From assembly GCF_001639145.1 (NCBI RefSeq), contig NZ_LROY01000001.1, positions 498,501 to 562,500 of the forward strand: a stretch of DNA of 64,000 bases. The letters are read 5' to 3'. Positions 27,877-38,129 of this stretch are shown here, piece by piece. The position numbers were made by a program, and so were the translations under genes. Origin of the DNA: Microbulbifer sp. Q7 (GTDB lineage Bacteria; Pseudomonadota; Gammaproteobacteria; Pseudomonadales; Cellvibrionaceae). The notes beneath the pieces were generated by a model that was not told the DNA's origin, searched no databases, and was given only the letters and a program-made list of their open reading frames with translations. Numbering within the stretch: the stretch's first letter is position 1; every line of letters starts with the position of its first letter.

Positions 27877-30759
27877 ATGAGCTTTATTCGCAAAAAGCTA
27901 TGGGCACTCTCAATGGCCGGCCTCTTGACCGCGTGTGGCGGTGGCGGCAGCGATAGTGGTGGCAGCGGAACGGGTAATCAGCCGGATCCCGCACCAGCAC
28001 GCGACGAGGTCCGCCTGGAGCAAGCCGCGAATACGGCCGTGTACGGTATATCGGTATCAGAGAGCCTGCTTCAGTTAGCTCAATCCGCAGTGCGTTATAC
28101 CGTGGATACGCAGTTGCTACTTTCTGGGCTGTCTATCGATCCCGCCTCGCAATGCACGGGAAGTAATCAGTTTTCTATCAATGACGAAAATGACGACCAG
28201 CGCCTGGGAGCGGGTGACAGTATTGAAGTTGTCGGTGAATACTGCCGAAACTCTATCCTCGAAGCGGATGTAAACGGAAGTTTCAGCTTGCATGTTATCC
28301 AAGTCGATGCAGCAGGTGACGGTACAGTGAATGCCAGCGTATCGATGACTTTCGATCCAGATTCGCCGCTTTCTGTAGTGAGCGAAGACATTGTTACCCG
28401 CATTTCTGGCGAGCTCCTAGTGGAGTACCAATTGACCGAGAGCGAGGAGCGCTTTTCATTGAGCACTTCGCAAATCACCCTGGAATCGGCATCCATAGCG
28501 GAAGTGGTCACGAGCTTTACCCTGGCCCGAAGCGTGCAAATCGAGAATGGAGAAGCGCGCGATTATGGTGCGGTAGACATTAGCCTGAGCCTTTCCGCCG
28601 ACAGCGCCCTGTTAGACGAAGCCATTTCTTGCGAGGCAGAAAGACTGCAATTTTCGCGGCCTACCACGAGTACGATGTCTGCTTCCGATTATCAGTGCAT
28701 CGGTTCCTTTGGTGAGGTTAGGATAACCGCTAGTGCTGGTGTCGATATCAAGCTGGTCGGTGAAGAAGCCTTCAAGAGAACATATAGCCTTGAACAAGGG
28801 GCACTGTATGAGGGTGCGATGTATTCATGGCCACTTTACCAGTCGAGCACGCTCAAATTCCAATACTCAAGCCGCGTGCTGCTTGAGGGTGCTGAGCTTC
28901 TCCTGCAAGACGTAAGTCGACAACGTGTATTACTCGTCCAGGCTATGGATGTCGAAGCTGACCAGTATGTATGGAGCACTTACTCCACTGCCAATGGTCT
29001 AGAGCGTCAATACACAATCAATTACCTGCCCACGCGCATTGCACTAAACGCGGATAGCAGCGAGCTGCTTGCCTTAAATCCTGTAAGTGGCGAAATCGTT
29101 CGCTATAACGCAGATACTTTTGCTGAAATTGGGACTATTCGAGTTTCCGAGCCAGTTTCCGATTTCGCGCCATCTACAGTCGCCTCAGATGTGCTGGCGG
29201 TTATCTCAGGACCTGCGCAAATTGCCAACAAACAATTACTTATTATAGACGGAGGAATTGCACGTCCAGGCAGAGTGGATCTTTACTTCAGAACCGAGAT
29301 CGCGTCGGTTTTTCAGTTCGACCCGTCCGGAGAGCGTCTGATACTTAGTGACGGCGGATTGTCTGTATATTCAGTGACAGACTCGGGAGTTGAATCGCTG
29401 GACATCTACAGCGATATTTCAATAGGTCAAAACGGGGTATTTTTCGATGATCGATACCTTCTTGGAGGAGCTGTTTACGATTCTGTAACGTTAGCGCGTG
29501 TCGGTAAATTTTATGGGGTATACGGCGCTCCATTTGCGCATTCATCAGAGCACCGATTGGCGTTTTTTGCAGGTAGGGCGATCGAGGTCTGTGACCTGGA
29601 GTACTACCGTTGTTTCGCCAGCGTCTCGGGTGATTACGATCGCTTCTACAATGCCAAGCTTGCGGTGCTCGGAGATGATTTACTCGTTACGACACCTGCG
29701 CGCATGGAGATTTTTCAGGTTTCCGAGTTTGGTTTGCCCGAGATAGCGCCATGTGATCTGGAGCAAGTGATCGTTGACCAGCAGACGATCTACCGCGCAG
29801 ATTGTTTGGTAAAAGATGCGGTCTACGACAGCATTGAAGACAGGATTTTTCTGCTGTCGGATGGCGGCGTAGGGCAATACGACGAGGGTATTGCAAACAT
29901 CATCGAGATTTCGGCGGCAGATATGCAGGTTATCCAGCACGCAGTTCCCGGCATGCCAGAGAATCTGGGCTTATCTGCAGATAGCGGTACGCTCTACTTC
30001 CATCAGCGCTCCACCGCAATCGGCCGAATCGACACAGCAAGCTGGCAAGCATTGTCGCCAATCCTTCTCCAGCCAGAGCTCTCTGGCGACCGCCTCGATG
30101 GGCTCAAAGTTACGGATTTCAAACTATCCCCTGTCGATAATGATTTCCTGCTATTTGACCGTGACGTAGGTATGGTATCCACAGGAGGAACGATTGGTAT
30201 CGATGGAGACACGTTAATCACAGCTGCCTCCCCTATGTATGTTGAAACTTTCCAATTCGATTCCGCAGGCGCCATCTACAACAACAACGGGCACTTGAGG
30301 GGTGTCGATGAGTATGTGCTGACGGGTAATGAACTCAATCTTGTGCAGGCATTTGATTACCCTGAGCTCTGTGATTTGACTGACTTAGCGGCGCCCGGTT
30401 TTATGCTTAGTCGTTGTGGTCAGTTGGTTAGTCTAGTGGATGGATCAGTCGTGTATACCCTTCTCCAGGACCTACCATTTCAGCAAGAAGATCCTGCCAG
30501 ACGGCTAGTGGATGTTGAAAGGGATCTGATTTATTTGCTGTATAACAGCTATTCCGGACGGCCGGCCGCCATTGTGAAGTATCAATATTCCACCGGGGAT
30601 CGACTCGGAGTCTTCGAGGCTCCTACGGATGCTCAGTGGTATCAAGGTGAGTTGGCGTTTGTGAGTAACTCTGGGGCAGTCGGCGTTATCGCCGAGAATG
30701 CGGGACGCGGCGAGATGCTGTTGATTCCCGATACTCTATTTGTCGAAACGAATAACTGA
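27877..30759 (+). CDS. Large putative lipoprotein with propeller-like repeats
   Basis: A 960-residue protein with the lipoprotein signal MSFIRKKLWALSMAGLLTAC (lipid Cys20) and a flexible GGGGSDSGGSG linker. Residues about 45-380 form one or more beta-rich domains with paired Cys. From about 380 on there are recurring blade-like segments, such as ALNADSSELLALNPVSGEIV, FDPSGERLILSDGGLSVYSV and GLSADSGTLYFHQRSTAIGR, suggesting a YVTN/WD-type beta-propeller. It is probably on the outer membrane, with a binding or scaffold role; no enzyme motif is seen. Codon use is clearly less GC-rich than neighbours, so transfer is likely. A bidirectional terminator follows. Confidence 0.82.
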   Translation: MSFIRKKLWALSMAGLLTACGGGGSDSGGSGTGNQPDPAPARDEVRLEQAANTAVYGISVSESLLQLAQSAVRYTVDTQLLLSGLSIDPASQCTGSNQFSINDENDDQRLGAGDSIEVVGEYCRNSILEADVNGSFSLHVIQVDAAGDGTVNASVSMTFDPDSPLSVVSEDIVTRISGELLVEYQLTESEERFSLSTSQITLESASIAEVVTSFTLARSVQIENGEARDYGAVDISLSLSADSALLDEAISCEAERLQFSRPTTSTMSASDYQCIGSFGEVRITASAGVDIKLVGEEAFKRTYSLEQGALYEGAMYSWPLYQSSTLKFQYSSRVLLEGAELLLQDVSRQRVLLVQAMDVEADQYVWSTYSTANGLERQYTINYLPTRIALNADSSELLALNPVSGEIVRYNADTFAEIGTIRVSEPVSDFAPSTVASDVLAVISGPAQIANKQLLIIDGGIARPGRVDLYFRTEIASVFQFDPSGERLILSDGGLSVYSVTDSGVESLDIYSDISIGQNGVFFDDRYLLGGAVYDSVTLARVGKFYGVYGAPFAHSSEHRLAFFAGRAIEVCDLEYYRCFASVSGDYDRFYNAKLAVLGDDLLVTTPARMEIFQVSEFGLPEIAPCDLEQVIVDQQTIYRADCLVKDAVYDSIEDRIFLLSDGGVGQYDEGIANIIEISAADMQVIQHAVPGMPENLGLSADSGTLYFHQRSTAIGRIDTASWQALSPILLQPELSGDRLDGLKVTDFKLSPVDNDFLLFDRDVGMVSTGGTIGIDGDTLITAASPMYVETFQFDSAGAIYNNNGHLRGVDEYVLTGNELNLVQAFDYPELCDLTDLAAPGFMLSRCGQLVSLVDGSVVYTLLQDLPFQQEDPARRLVDVERDLIYLLYNSYSGRPAAIVKYQYSTGDRLGVFEAPTDAQWYQGELAFVSNSGAVGVIAENAGRGEMLLIPDTLFVETNN

Positions 30760-30903
30760 TCAGCTCCGCGCTTTGTTGGAGTGCCCTCAGGACGAGGTAT
30801 GCATGACTGCGGATGAATGGTGCACTTGTGCAGCTATTCGTCCCTCGTCATCGGGACATTGAGGTAGCGTGTCGCCAGAAACGCGAAATCGTTCATTGAT
30901 AAC

Positions 30904-30931
30904 AAAAGCGGGGCCACTCGGCCCCGCTTTT
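30904..30931. terminator. Bidirectional intrinsic terminator
   Basis: AAAAGCGGGGCC-ACTC-GGCCCCGCTTTT, a 12-base-pair stem with an A run on one side and a T run on the other. It lies between the convergent lipoprotein gene and yciA and can serve both. Confidence 0.9.
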
Positions 30932-30950
30932 GTAAGTGATCTAGCGTTGC

Positions 30951-31340
30951 TTAAGGCAGCGGCCGGGTGCGCCCGCGGTCGTCTATGGCGACGAATACGA
31001 ATTCGCCCTCGGTGACTTTCACCTGCTCACCGGTATCCACCCGGGTCAGCCACACTTCCACCATGGTTTTGATGGAGGAGCGCCCCACTTCGGTGGCCTC
31101 GGCATAACAGCTCACGGTGGAGCCTACCGGTACCGGGCGCAGGAACACCATGCTGCCGACGGCGACGGTGGTTACCCGGCCGCGGGCGATGCCCTGGGCG
31201 AGAATGGCGCCGGCCACATCCATCTGCGACATCAGCCAGCCGGCAAAGACGTCGCCCTGAGGGTTGGTGTCCCGGGGCATGGACTGGGTCTGCAGTGTCA
31301 GGGTACCGCTGGGTTGCGGTTCTTCATCAATGGCGGACAT
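30951..31340 (-). CDS. yciA: YciA-type acyl-CoA thioesterase
   Basis: A 129-residue hotdog-fold thioesterase. The catalytic region is DTNPQGDVFAGWLMSQMDVAG (Asp within NPQGDVF), followed by VAVGSMVFLRPVPVGSTVSCYAE and VEVWLTRVDTGEQVKVTEGE. YciA hydrolyses short- to long-chain acyl-CoAs. The gene is divergent from the copper operon. A 54-base piece of a related gene lies 3.3 kb away, on the other side of the large lipoprotein gene. Confidence 0.92.
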   Translation of the reverse strand: MSAIDEEPQPSGTLTLQTQSMPRDTNPQGDVFAGWLMSQMDVAGAILAQGIARGRVTTVAVGSMVFLRPVPVGSTVSCYAEATEVGRSSIKTMVEVWLTRVDTGEQVKVTEGEFVFVAIDDRGRTRPLP

Positions 31341-31527
31341 CGCAAAAGCTCACAAATTCTTAGATTTATTGATCCGTCGGCAAGGCCTGAGCCGCCGGCG
31401 GGTGGCGCATTCTAGCACAAACTGGGTACTAATTAGCCAGCGTTGGTCGAGTAAATTCTTGCGAAGGTTTTGCGAAAAAACTCTCATGAAGAAACTCTGG
31501 CCAAAACCCAGCATAATCTGCGCCATC

Positions 31528-31556
31528 TTGTTTGATTTTCCAACATCTCCTAGACT
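31528..31556 (+). promoter_or_regulatory. Candidate sigma-70 promoter of the copper operon
   Basis: TTGTTT (31528-31533), a 17-base spacer and TAGACT (31551-31556). Transcription would start close to ATG 31564, implying little or no leader. No MerR-type 19-20 base spacer is present here. Confidence 0.45.
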
Positions 31557-31563
31557 GCGCTGC

Positions 31564-31935
31564 ATGCGTGCACTGATTTTTACCCTGATCCTGTGGTGTT
31601 TTACCGCCCAGAGCCTGGCTCTGGCGCTGGCGCCTGCCTGTGATCCGGGTGCCGATGGCCACGGCGATCACGCCGCCATGATGGCCACTGACGGCGCGCA
31701 TGACATGCACGCCGACGACCACCACGACATGCCCTGCTGTGATGAAGCTGGCGACATGTCCTCGGCCGAGCTGTGCCAGCTGACCTGCGCCGTTGGCGGT
31801 TGTGGTGCTGCCGTGCCGCTTTCGCAGGAATGGCAACACACGGAATTGGCGAGTGCCGCCCTGTTCCAGTCGATCTCCCCCTCCCCGCTCGCTGCCTCGC
31901 AGCGCAACCTGTTGCGCCCACCCATAAGCGCCTGA
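31564..31935 (+). CDS. Small His/Met/Cys-rich exported protein, CopL-like
   Basis: A 123-residue protein. ATG 31564 gives a signal peptide (MRALIFTLILWCFTAQSLAL). The mature part is dense in metal ligands: HGDHAAMM, HDMHADDHHDMPCCDE and CQLTCAVGGCG. It ends in LLRPPISA, like the C-terminus of CopL-type copper-responsive proteins. It is probably a periplasmic copper-binding or regulatory factor, as it precedes the Cus efflux genes by 81 bases. A longer start at 31486 is in frame, but it would put cytoplasm-like sequence before the signal peptide and has no better ribosome-binding site. Confidence 0.7.
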   Translation: MRALIFTLILWCFTAQSLALALAPACDPGADGHGDHAAMMATDGAHDMHADDHHDMPCCDEAGDMSSAELCQLTCAVGGCGAAVPLSQEWQHTELASAALFQSISPSPLAASQRNLLRPPISA

Positions 31936-32016
31936 TGCTGCCCGCTCGACGCCTCGCTTGGCGTTGAATTCAACGGTCGAGCCATCGACCCAGTATCAGA
32001 CAGACAGGATTACTCC

Positions 32017-33321
32017 ATGGGATATGCATTGCGCGCCCTGGGCCCTCTGGCCCCGGCGCTGCTGGTTTGTGCGTTCGCCCTGCCCGCGCAGGCACAGCTG
32101 AGCCTGGAAAGCGCGGTCCAGCTCGCGCGGGAACAGGACCCGCAGACCGCGGCGGCCATCGCCGCGGCGCAGGCGACCGCGGAAACCGCGGTGGCCGACA
32201 GCCAGTGGGGCGACCCCGAGCTGAAATTGGGCATCGCCAACCTGCCCACCGACTCCTTCGCTTTCGACGATCAGCCGATGACCCAGAAAGTCATCGGCAT
32301 CCGCCAGAAACTGCCCCGCGGCGCTTCCGCGGCACTGGCCGGTGAGCGCGGAGCCCTGGCCGCCGAGGCGGGCTTTGCCGCTGCTGCGGATATGGCGCTG
32401 GCGCTGGAGCGGGATGTGGGCCTCGCGTTTCTCACCCTGTCGGAGCAGCTGCGGGTGCGTGAACTGCTCATGGAAAACCGCCGCTGGATGCAGGAGCTGG
32501 TGGGGTATAACCGCGCACGCCTGGCCAGCGCCCAGATCCAGTCCCAGCAGCTGCTGCAGTCGCAGCTGGCGCTGGCGCGCCTGGACGATCGTATCGCCGA
32601 GGTGGATGGGGAAATCAATCGCGCCCGCGGTGACCTCAGCCGCTGGATTGGCAATGCCGCGTGGCAGCCCCTGAACCCGGAGCCCCCGGCCTGGCGGGAC
32701 ACCCGCGACTGGCTCGCGGCACAGACCCTGCCGGTGCCACTGGCCGTCGTCGAGCCGCACCCCCTGATCGCCGCCAGCAGCGCGCAGGTCGCGGCGGAGC
32801 GGGTGAATGTGGCGCTCGCGGAGGAAGCCTACAAGCCCCAGTTCGGGGTCGACGTCAGCTACGGCCAGCGAGAGCGCACCCCGATGAGTGACGGCTCGGA
32901 CTTTGCCAGCGTGATGGTCACCTTTGACCTGCCCCTGTTGCGCCACAACCGCCAGGATCGCCGTGTTGCTGCCAGCCGCGCGCGGGAGAGTGTGGGCATC
33001 CTGCAGCGCCAGAACCTGTTGCAGCAGATGCACGCGCAGCTGAACGGTGCGGTGGCCATGGCGCAGACCCTGCAGCGCCGTCGCGCCGAGTACCAGGGCG
33101 AATTACTGGCTCAGGCCGAGGCCACCGCCGACGCGGTGCTCAAGGGCTACGCCAGCAATACCGCTGACCTGGAAGCGGTGATCGCCGCGCGTATGGATGC
33201 CATCGAGGCGCAGATCAGCGCCGCCCGTCTCACTTACGGTTATTTCCGCGCGGTGGCCCGTATTCGCTACTTCCGCGCCATCGAAAGCCATGCCTCTGCA
33301 ACCCGTGACAACAGCAAATAA
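32017..33321 (+). CDS. cusC: Outer-membrane channel CusC/CzcC (TolC family)
   Basis: A 434-residue outer-membrane efflux protein with signal peptide (LVCAFALPAQA, cleavage before QLSLESAVQLA). Two OEP repeats are visible, each opening with a long Ala-rich coiled helix (AAAIAAAQATAETAVADSQWGDPELKLG; AAQVAAERVNVALAEEAYKP then FGVDVSYG). No lipobox is seen, unlike E. coli CusC. It forms the outer-membrane exit duct for the CusBA complex encoded directly downstream (18-base gap). Confidence 0.88.
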   Translation: MGYALRALGPLAPALLVCAFALPAQAQLSLESAVQLAREQDPQTAAAIAAAQATAETAVADSQWGDPELKLGIANLPTDSFAFDDQPMTQKVIGIRQKLPRGASAALAGERGALAAEAGFAAAADMALALERDVGLAFLTLSEQLRVRELLMENRRWMQELVGYNRARLASAQIQSQQLLQSQLALARLDDRIAEVDGEINRARGDLSRWIGNAAWQPLNPEPPAWRDTRDWLAAQTLPVPLAVVEPHPLIAASSAQVAAERVNVALAEEAYKPQFGVDVSYGQRERTPMSDGSDFASVMVTFDLPLLRHNRQDRRVAASRARESVGILQRQNLLQQMHAQLNGAVAMAQTLQRRRAEYQGELLAQAEATADAVLKGYASNTADLEAVIAARMDAIEAQISAARLTYGYFRAVARIRYFRAIESHASATRDNSK

Positions 33322-33339
33322 ACAGCGGTCCGTAACCTT

Positions 33340-34914
33340 ATGAACAAAGTAATGATGTCTGCCCTGGCCATACTCGCGCTGGTACTGGGTGTGTTGATCG
33401 GGCGCGGTCTGACCTCCGGAGACGAGTCCGCAGGCAGCGCCGCCGGGGAGAAGAAAATCCTTTACTGGGTGGCCCCCATGGACCCCAACTACCGCCGCGA
33501 CGGCCCGGGAAAATCGCCCATGGGCATGGATCTGGTACCGGTCTACGAGGGAGAACAAGATGCCTCTGCACCGGGCACGGTGTCCATTGCCCCGCGGGTG
33601 GAGAACAACCTGGGCGTGCGCACCGCACCGGCGGAAAAAGGCCCGCTCACTACCCGCGTGGATACCGTGGGACTGGTGCAGCTGGATGAAGACAAACTGC
33701 ACCATGTGCACACCCGGCTCAGCGGCTGGATTCACAAAAGCTGGGTAACCGCGGTGGGCGATCACGTGAAAAAAGGCCAGCCACTGGTGGAGATCTATTC
33801 GCCGGAGCTGGTGAAGGCCCAGAGTGAACTGGTCGCCGCGCTGGAGAGCGGTAACACCACCCTGATCGAGGCCACCCGCGAGCGCCTGAACAGCCTCGGG
33901 GTACCGGCGGAGCAGGTGCGCGAGGTAAGCCGCTCGCGCCGGGTCAGCCAGAACATCACCCTATATGCTCCAGCCGATGGCTACGTGAATGAGTTTGCCG
34001 CGCGCGACGGCATGTACATCACCCCCGCCACTACCCTGATGAGCATTGGTCCGCTGGAGACCGTGTGGGTGGAGGGCGAGCTGTTCCCCAAGCAGGGCAC
34101 CCAGGTTCAGGTGGGGGACACCGCCACGGTGCAGGGGGAATTTGCCCCGGGTCGCAGCTGGCGCGGCGAGCTGGTGCACATATTGCCCGACCTGGATCCC
34201 GAGACCCGCACCCTGCGGGTGCGGGTACTGGTGGATAACCCGGACAAATCCCTGCGCCCGGGCATGTTCGTGCGCCTGCAGCTGGAGGGTCCGCAGGTGG
34301 ATACCCTCACGGTGCCACGCAGCGCACTGATCCGCACCGGTGACATGGACCGCGTGGTGATTGCCGAGGGCGAAGGCCGCTACCGCTCGGTGCGGGTGCG
34401 TGCCGGACGCGAGCTGGATGACCGGGTGGAAATCCTCGCCGGTATCGAGCCGGGCACCCGGGTGGTGACCTCGGCCCAGTTCCTGCTCGATTCGGAGTCG
34501 AGTATCAGCGCGGACCTGACGCGCATCGCCGGTGAAAACAGCACGAACAGAAGCGAAACCACACAAAATTCAGACAACCCCTGGGCCGAGGCGCGGGTGT
34601 TGAGTATGCCCGACGACAACCACTACGCGCGCCTCGAGCACGGTCCGGTGGCCGCCTGGGACTGGCCCGGCATGGTGATGGGGTTTTATGTGGCCGAAGC
34701 CGCGCAGCAGGGGCTGCGCGCAGCACTGACCAGCGGGGCGCCGATCATGGTGCAGCTGCGCAAGCGCGCCGATGGCAAGTTCGAAGTAATCGCCACTCGC
34801 GCCATGGCCGGTGGCTCGACCGATCACGGCGAGATGGATCATGGGGAGAAGGATCACGGGTCGTCGAACCATGACCACATGAACCATGACCCGCAGCAGG
34901 AGCCGGTGAAATGA
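33340..34914 (+). CDS. cusB: Cu/Ag efflux periplasmic adaptor CusB with fused CusF domain
   Basis: A 524-residue membrane-fusion protein with four parts. First, an N-terminal anchor ([18 protein letters not shown]). Second, a heavy-metal-binding motif [29 protein letters not shown]. Third, the adaptor body, with a lipoyl-like hairpin around [20 protein letters not shown] and the barrel regions. Fourth, from about residue 410, a CusF-like domain with [18 protein letters not shown] (His, Trp and Met ligands), then a His/Met-rich tail ([20 protein letters not shown]). CusF normally is a separate periplasmic Cu(I)/Ag(I) chaperone; here it is joined to the adaptor. The stop overlaps cusA by 4 bases. 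Confidence 0.92.
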   Translation: MNKVMMSALAILALVLGVLIGRGLTSGDESAGSAAGEKKILYWVAPMDPNYRRDGPGKSPMGMDLVPVYEGEQDASAPGTVSIAPRVENNLGVRTAPAEKGPLTTRVDTVGLVQLDEDKLHHVHTRLSGWIHKSWVTAVGDHVKKGQPLVEIYSPELVKAQSELVAALESGNTTLIEATRERLNSLGVPAEQVREVSRSRRVSQNITLYAPADGYVNEFAARDGMYITPATTLMSIGPLETVWVEGELFPKQGTQVQVGDTATVQGEFAPGRSWRGELVHILPDLDPETRTLRVRVLVDNPDKSLRPGMFVRLQLEGPQVDTLTVPRSALIRTGDMDRVVIAEGEGRYRSVRVRAGRELDDRVEILAGIEPGTRVVTSAQFLLDSESSISADLTRIAGENSTNRSETTQNSDNPWAEARVLSMPDDNHYARLEHGPVAAWDWPGMVMGFYVAEAAQQGLRAALTSGAPIMVQLRKRADGKFEVIATRAMAGGSTDHGEMDHGEKDHGSSNHDHMNHDPQQEPVK

Positions 34915-37900
34915 TCACACGTATCATCCACTGGTCCCTGCACAACCGCGCGCTGGTGTTGATCGGTGCACTGGCCCTGACGTTAGCGGGCCTCTACAGC
35001 CTGCGCCACACGCCGGTAGACGCGCTGCCGGACCTGTCGGATGTGCAGGTGATCGTCAAAACCAGCTACCCCGGCCAGGCGCCGCAGGTGGTGGAGGACC
35101 AGGTCACCTATCCGCTCACCACCGCCATGCTGAGCGTGCCCGGGGCGCATACGGTGCGCGGTTATTCGTTTTTCGGCGACTCCTACGTTTACGTCATTTT
35201 CGACGACGATGTCGACCTGTACTGGGCCAGATCCCGTGTTCTGGAATACCTGAGCCAGGTGGCGCCGCGCCTGCCCGCGGCCGCCAGCCCCGAACTGGGG
35301 CCCGACGCCACCGGGGTGGGCTGGGTCTACAGCTATACCCTGGTGGATCGCAGAGGCAAGCACGATCTGGCGCAGCTGCGCTCGCTGCAGGACTGGTTCC
35401 TGAAGTACGAGCTGCAGACCCTGCCCGGGGTTTCCGAGGTGGCCACGGTTGGCGGCATGGTGCGCCAGTACCAGGTACAGGTGGACCCGCTGCGGCTGCG
35501 TGCCTACGACCTGACCCTGGCGCAGGTGCAGGCGGCCATCGAGCGCGGCAACCGGGAATCCGGTGCCTCGGTGGTGGAAATGGCGGAAGCCGAGTATATG
35601 GTGCGCGCCAGCGGCTATATCCAGAGCGTCGAGGACCTGCGCCAGCTGCCGCTGATGGTAAACAAGAGCGGCACGCCGCTGCTGTTGCGGGATGTGGCGG
35701 ATGTGCACCTGGGGCCACAAATGCGCCGCGGCCTGTCGGAACTCGACGGCGAGGGCGAGGCCGTGGGTGGGGTGATCGTGATGCGCTTCGGTGAGAATGC
35801 GCGCGCGGTGATCGATCGCGTGCGCACGCGGCTGGACGAGCTGCAGCGCAGCCTGCCGCAGGGTGTGGAAATCGTGCCCACCTACGACCGCAGCGAGCTG
35901 ATCGACAGCGCGGTGGATAACCTGTGGCACAAGTTGCTGCAGGAATTCATCGTGGTGGCGCTGGTGTGCGCCCTGTTCCTGTTCCACCTGCGCTCGTCCC
36001 TGGTAATCGCCATCAGCCTGCCGCTGGGGATCATCGGTGCCTTTGTGGTGATGCACCTGCAGGGCATTAACGCCAACATCATGAGCCTCGGCGGCATCGC
36101 CATCGCCATCGGTGCGATGGTGGATGGTGCCATCGTGATGATCGAGAACCTGCACAAGCATATGGAGCGCAACCCGCGCTACGACACACTGTCCCCGGAG
36201 GCGCGCTGGAAGGTGGTGGGCGAGGCTGCCAGCGAAGTGGGCCCGCCGCTGTTCTTCAGCTTGTTGATCATCACCCTCAGCTTTCTGCCGGTGTTTGCCC
36301 TTGAGGGCCAGGAGGGGCGCTTGTTCGCGCCACTGGCCTACACCAAGACCTACGCCATGGCGGTGGCCGCCGGGCTTGCCATCACCCTGGTGCCGGTGCT
36401 GATGGGCTACCTGGTGCGCGGCGGGGTCAAGCCGGAACAGGCCAACCCCATCAACCGCGCCTTCGCCGCCGCCTATCGCCCGGCGCTGGAACTGGCGATC
36501 CGCCATCCGCGCTGGGTCATCGCGGCAGCACTGCTGCTGCTCGCCAGCAGCCTGTATCCGCTGTCCCGCACCGGCAGTGAATTCATGCCGCCGCTGGACG
36601 AAGGCGACCTGATGTATATGCCCAGCACCCATCCGGGTATTTCCATCGGCAAGGCCCGCGAGCTGCTGCAGCAGACCGACAAGATGATCATGCAGGTGCC
36701 GGAAGTGGCGCAGGTGTGGGGCAAGATGGGCCGCGCCGAGACCGCCACCGACCCGGCACCGCTGACCATGGTGGAGACCATCATCCGCTTCAAGCCCCGC
36801 GACCAGTGGCGCGAGGGCATGACCCCGGAAAAACTGCGCGCGGAGCTGGATGCGGCGGTGCAGCTGCCGGGGGTCACCAATGCCTGGGTGATGCCGATCA
36901 AGACCCGCATCGACATGCTGGCCACCGGCATCAAGACCCCGGTGGGTATCAAGATTGCCGGCGCCGACCTGCACCAGATCGAGCAGATCGGTACCCGCCT
37001 GGAAGCCCTGCTCCCGGCCGTGCCTGGCACCGCGTCGGTGTTCGCCGAGCGGGTGGAGGGCGGCCGCTATATCGATATCGACATCGACCGCACCGCCGCC
37101 GCCCGCTACGGCCTGAATATTCAGGATGTGCAGACGGTGATCGACACCGCCGTGGGCGGCAAAAAAGTCGGCGAGACCGTGGAGGGGCTGGAGCGCTATC
37201 CCATCAACCTGCGTTATCCACAGGCCTGGCGCGATTCCCCCGAGCGTTTGCGGGGGTTGCCGCTGGTGGCCCCGAACGGTACCCACCTGACCCTGGGGGA
37301 TGTGGCCACCATTGAGGTGCAAAGCGGCCCGCCGATGATCAAGACGGAGAACGCGCGCCCCAATGGCTGGGTGTACATCGATATCCGCGATCGCGATCTC
37401 GGTTCCTGGGTGGCAGAGGCGCAGCAGCTGGTGGCAGAGCAGCTGGACCTGCCGCCGGGCTATTCCCTGGCCTGGTCGGGGCAGTACGAATACATGGAGC
37501 GCGCGCGCGAGCGCCTGGGCCTGCTGCTGCCGATCACCCTCGGCATTATTGTGCTGCTGCTGTATTTCAGCTTCCGCCACTGGGGTGAGGTACTGGTGAT
37601 CATGGGCACCCTGCCGTTGGCACTGATCGGCGGCCTGTGGCTGCTGTACTGGCTGGGTTACAACCTGTCGGTGGCGGTGGGCGTGGGCTTTATTGCACTG
37701 GCCGGGGTGGCGGTGGAGATTGGGGTGATCATGCTGGTGTATCTCAATCAGGCCTGGCAACAGACGCTGGCCGATTGTGACATCGCTGACCGCAAACCGG
37801 TGCTGGATGACCTGCGCAATGCGATCCGCGCCGGTGCGGGCCAGCGCATGCGGCCGGTGTTGATGACCACCGCTACGGTGTTTATCGGCCTGGTGCCGGT

Positions 37901-38051
37901 GATGATTGGTTCGGGGGTTGGCTCGGAAGTGATGCAGCGGATTGCGGCACCCATGGTTGGTGGTATGGTTAGCGCCATGCTGTTGACGCTGATGGTATTG
38001 CCTGCAGTGTACCGGTTGTGGAGAGGGCGCAGTCTGGCCGTCACAACCTAG
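34911..38051 (+). CDS. cusA: Cu(I)/Ag(I) RND efflux pump CusA
   Basis: A 1046-residue heavy-metal RND pump. TMH4 has [20 protein letters not shown], the pattern of Cu/Ag pumps. The three metal-binding methionines of E. coli CusA (573, 623, 672) are all present, each three residues earlier: Met570 ([10 protein letters not shown]), Met620 (PLTMVET) and Met669 ([10 protein letters not shown]). This supports monovalent copper/silver over zinc or cobalt. It drives H+-coupled export with CusB and CusC. ATG at 34911 overlaps the cusB stop (ATGA). No regulator gene (cusRS or cueR) is adjacent. Confidence 0.95.
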   Translation: MITRIIHWSLHNRALVLIGALALTLAGLYSLRHTPVDALPDLSDVQVIVKTSYPGQAPQVVEDQVTYPLTTAMLSVPGAHTVRGYSFFGDSYVYVIFDDDVDLYWARSRVLEYLSQVAPRLPAAASPELGPDATGVGWVYSYTLVDRRGKHDLAQLRSLQDWFLKYELQTLPGVSEVATVGGMVRQYQVQVDPLRLRAYDLTLAQVQAAIERGNRESGASVVEMAEAEYMVRASGYIQSVEDLRQLPLMVNKSGTPLLLRDVADVHLGPQMRRGLSELDGEGEAVGGVIVMRFGENARAVIDRVRTRLDELQRSLPQGVEIVPTYDRSELIDSAVDNLWHKLLQEFIVVALVCALFLFHLRSSLVIAISLPLGIIGAFVVMHLQGINANIMSLGGIAIAIGAMVDGAIVMIENLHKHMERNPRYDTLSPEARWKVVGEAASEVGPPLFFSLLIITLSFLPVFALEGQEGRLFAPLAYTKTYAMAVAAGLAITLVPVLMGYLVRGGVKPEQANPINRAFAAAYRPALELAIRHPRWVIAAALLLLASSLYPLSRTGSEFMPPLDEGDLMYMPSTHPGISIGKARELLQQTDKMIMQVPEVAQVWGKMGRAETATDPAPLTMVETIIRFKPRDQWREGMTPEKLRAELDAAVQLPGVTNAWVMPIKTRIDMLATGIKTPVGIKIAGADLHQIEQIGTRLEALLPAVPGTASVFAERVEGGRYIDIDIDRTAAARYGLNIQDVQTVIDTAVGGKKVGETVEGLERYPINLRYPQAWRDSPERLRGLPLVAPNGTHLTLGDVATIEVQSGPPMIKTENARPNGWVYIDIRDRDLGSWVAEAQQLVAEQLDLPPGYSLAWSGQYEYMERARERLGLLLPITLGIIVLLLYFSFRHWGEVLVIMGTLPLALIGGLWLLYWLGYNLSVAVGVGFIALAGVAVEIGVIMLVYLNQAWQQTLADCDIADRKPVLDDLRNAIRAGAGQRMRPVLMTTATVFIGLVPVMIGSGVGSEVMQRIAAPMVGGMVSAMLLTLMVLPAVYRLWRGRSLAVTT

Positions 38052-38129
38052 CATCCCCTGGCTGGGCGCCCGTCGAAGCAACGGGTGCTCGCGAGTCGAA
38101 TGCCCTGTTGATTGGCTGTAAGACCTGCA

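Noticed and set aside
34983..38081. 1032-codon minus frame antisense to cusA
   Set aside because: His/Gln-rich shadow frame; cusA is complete with its three Met ligands.
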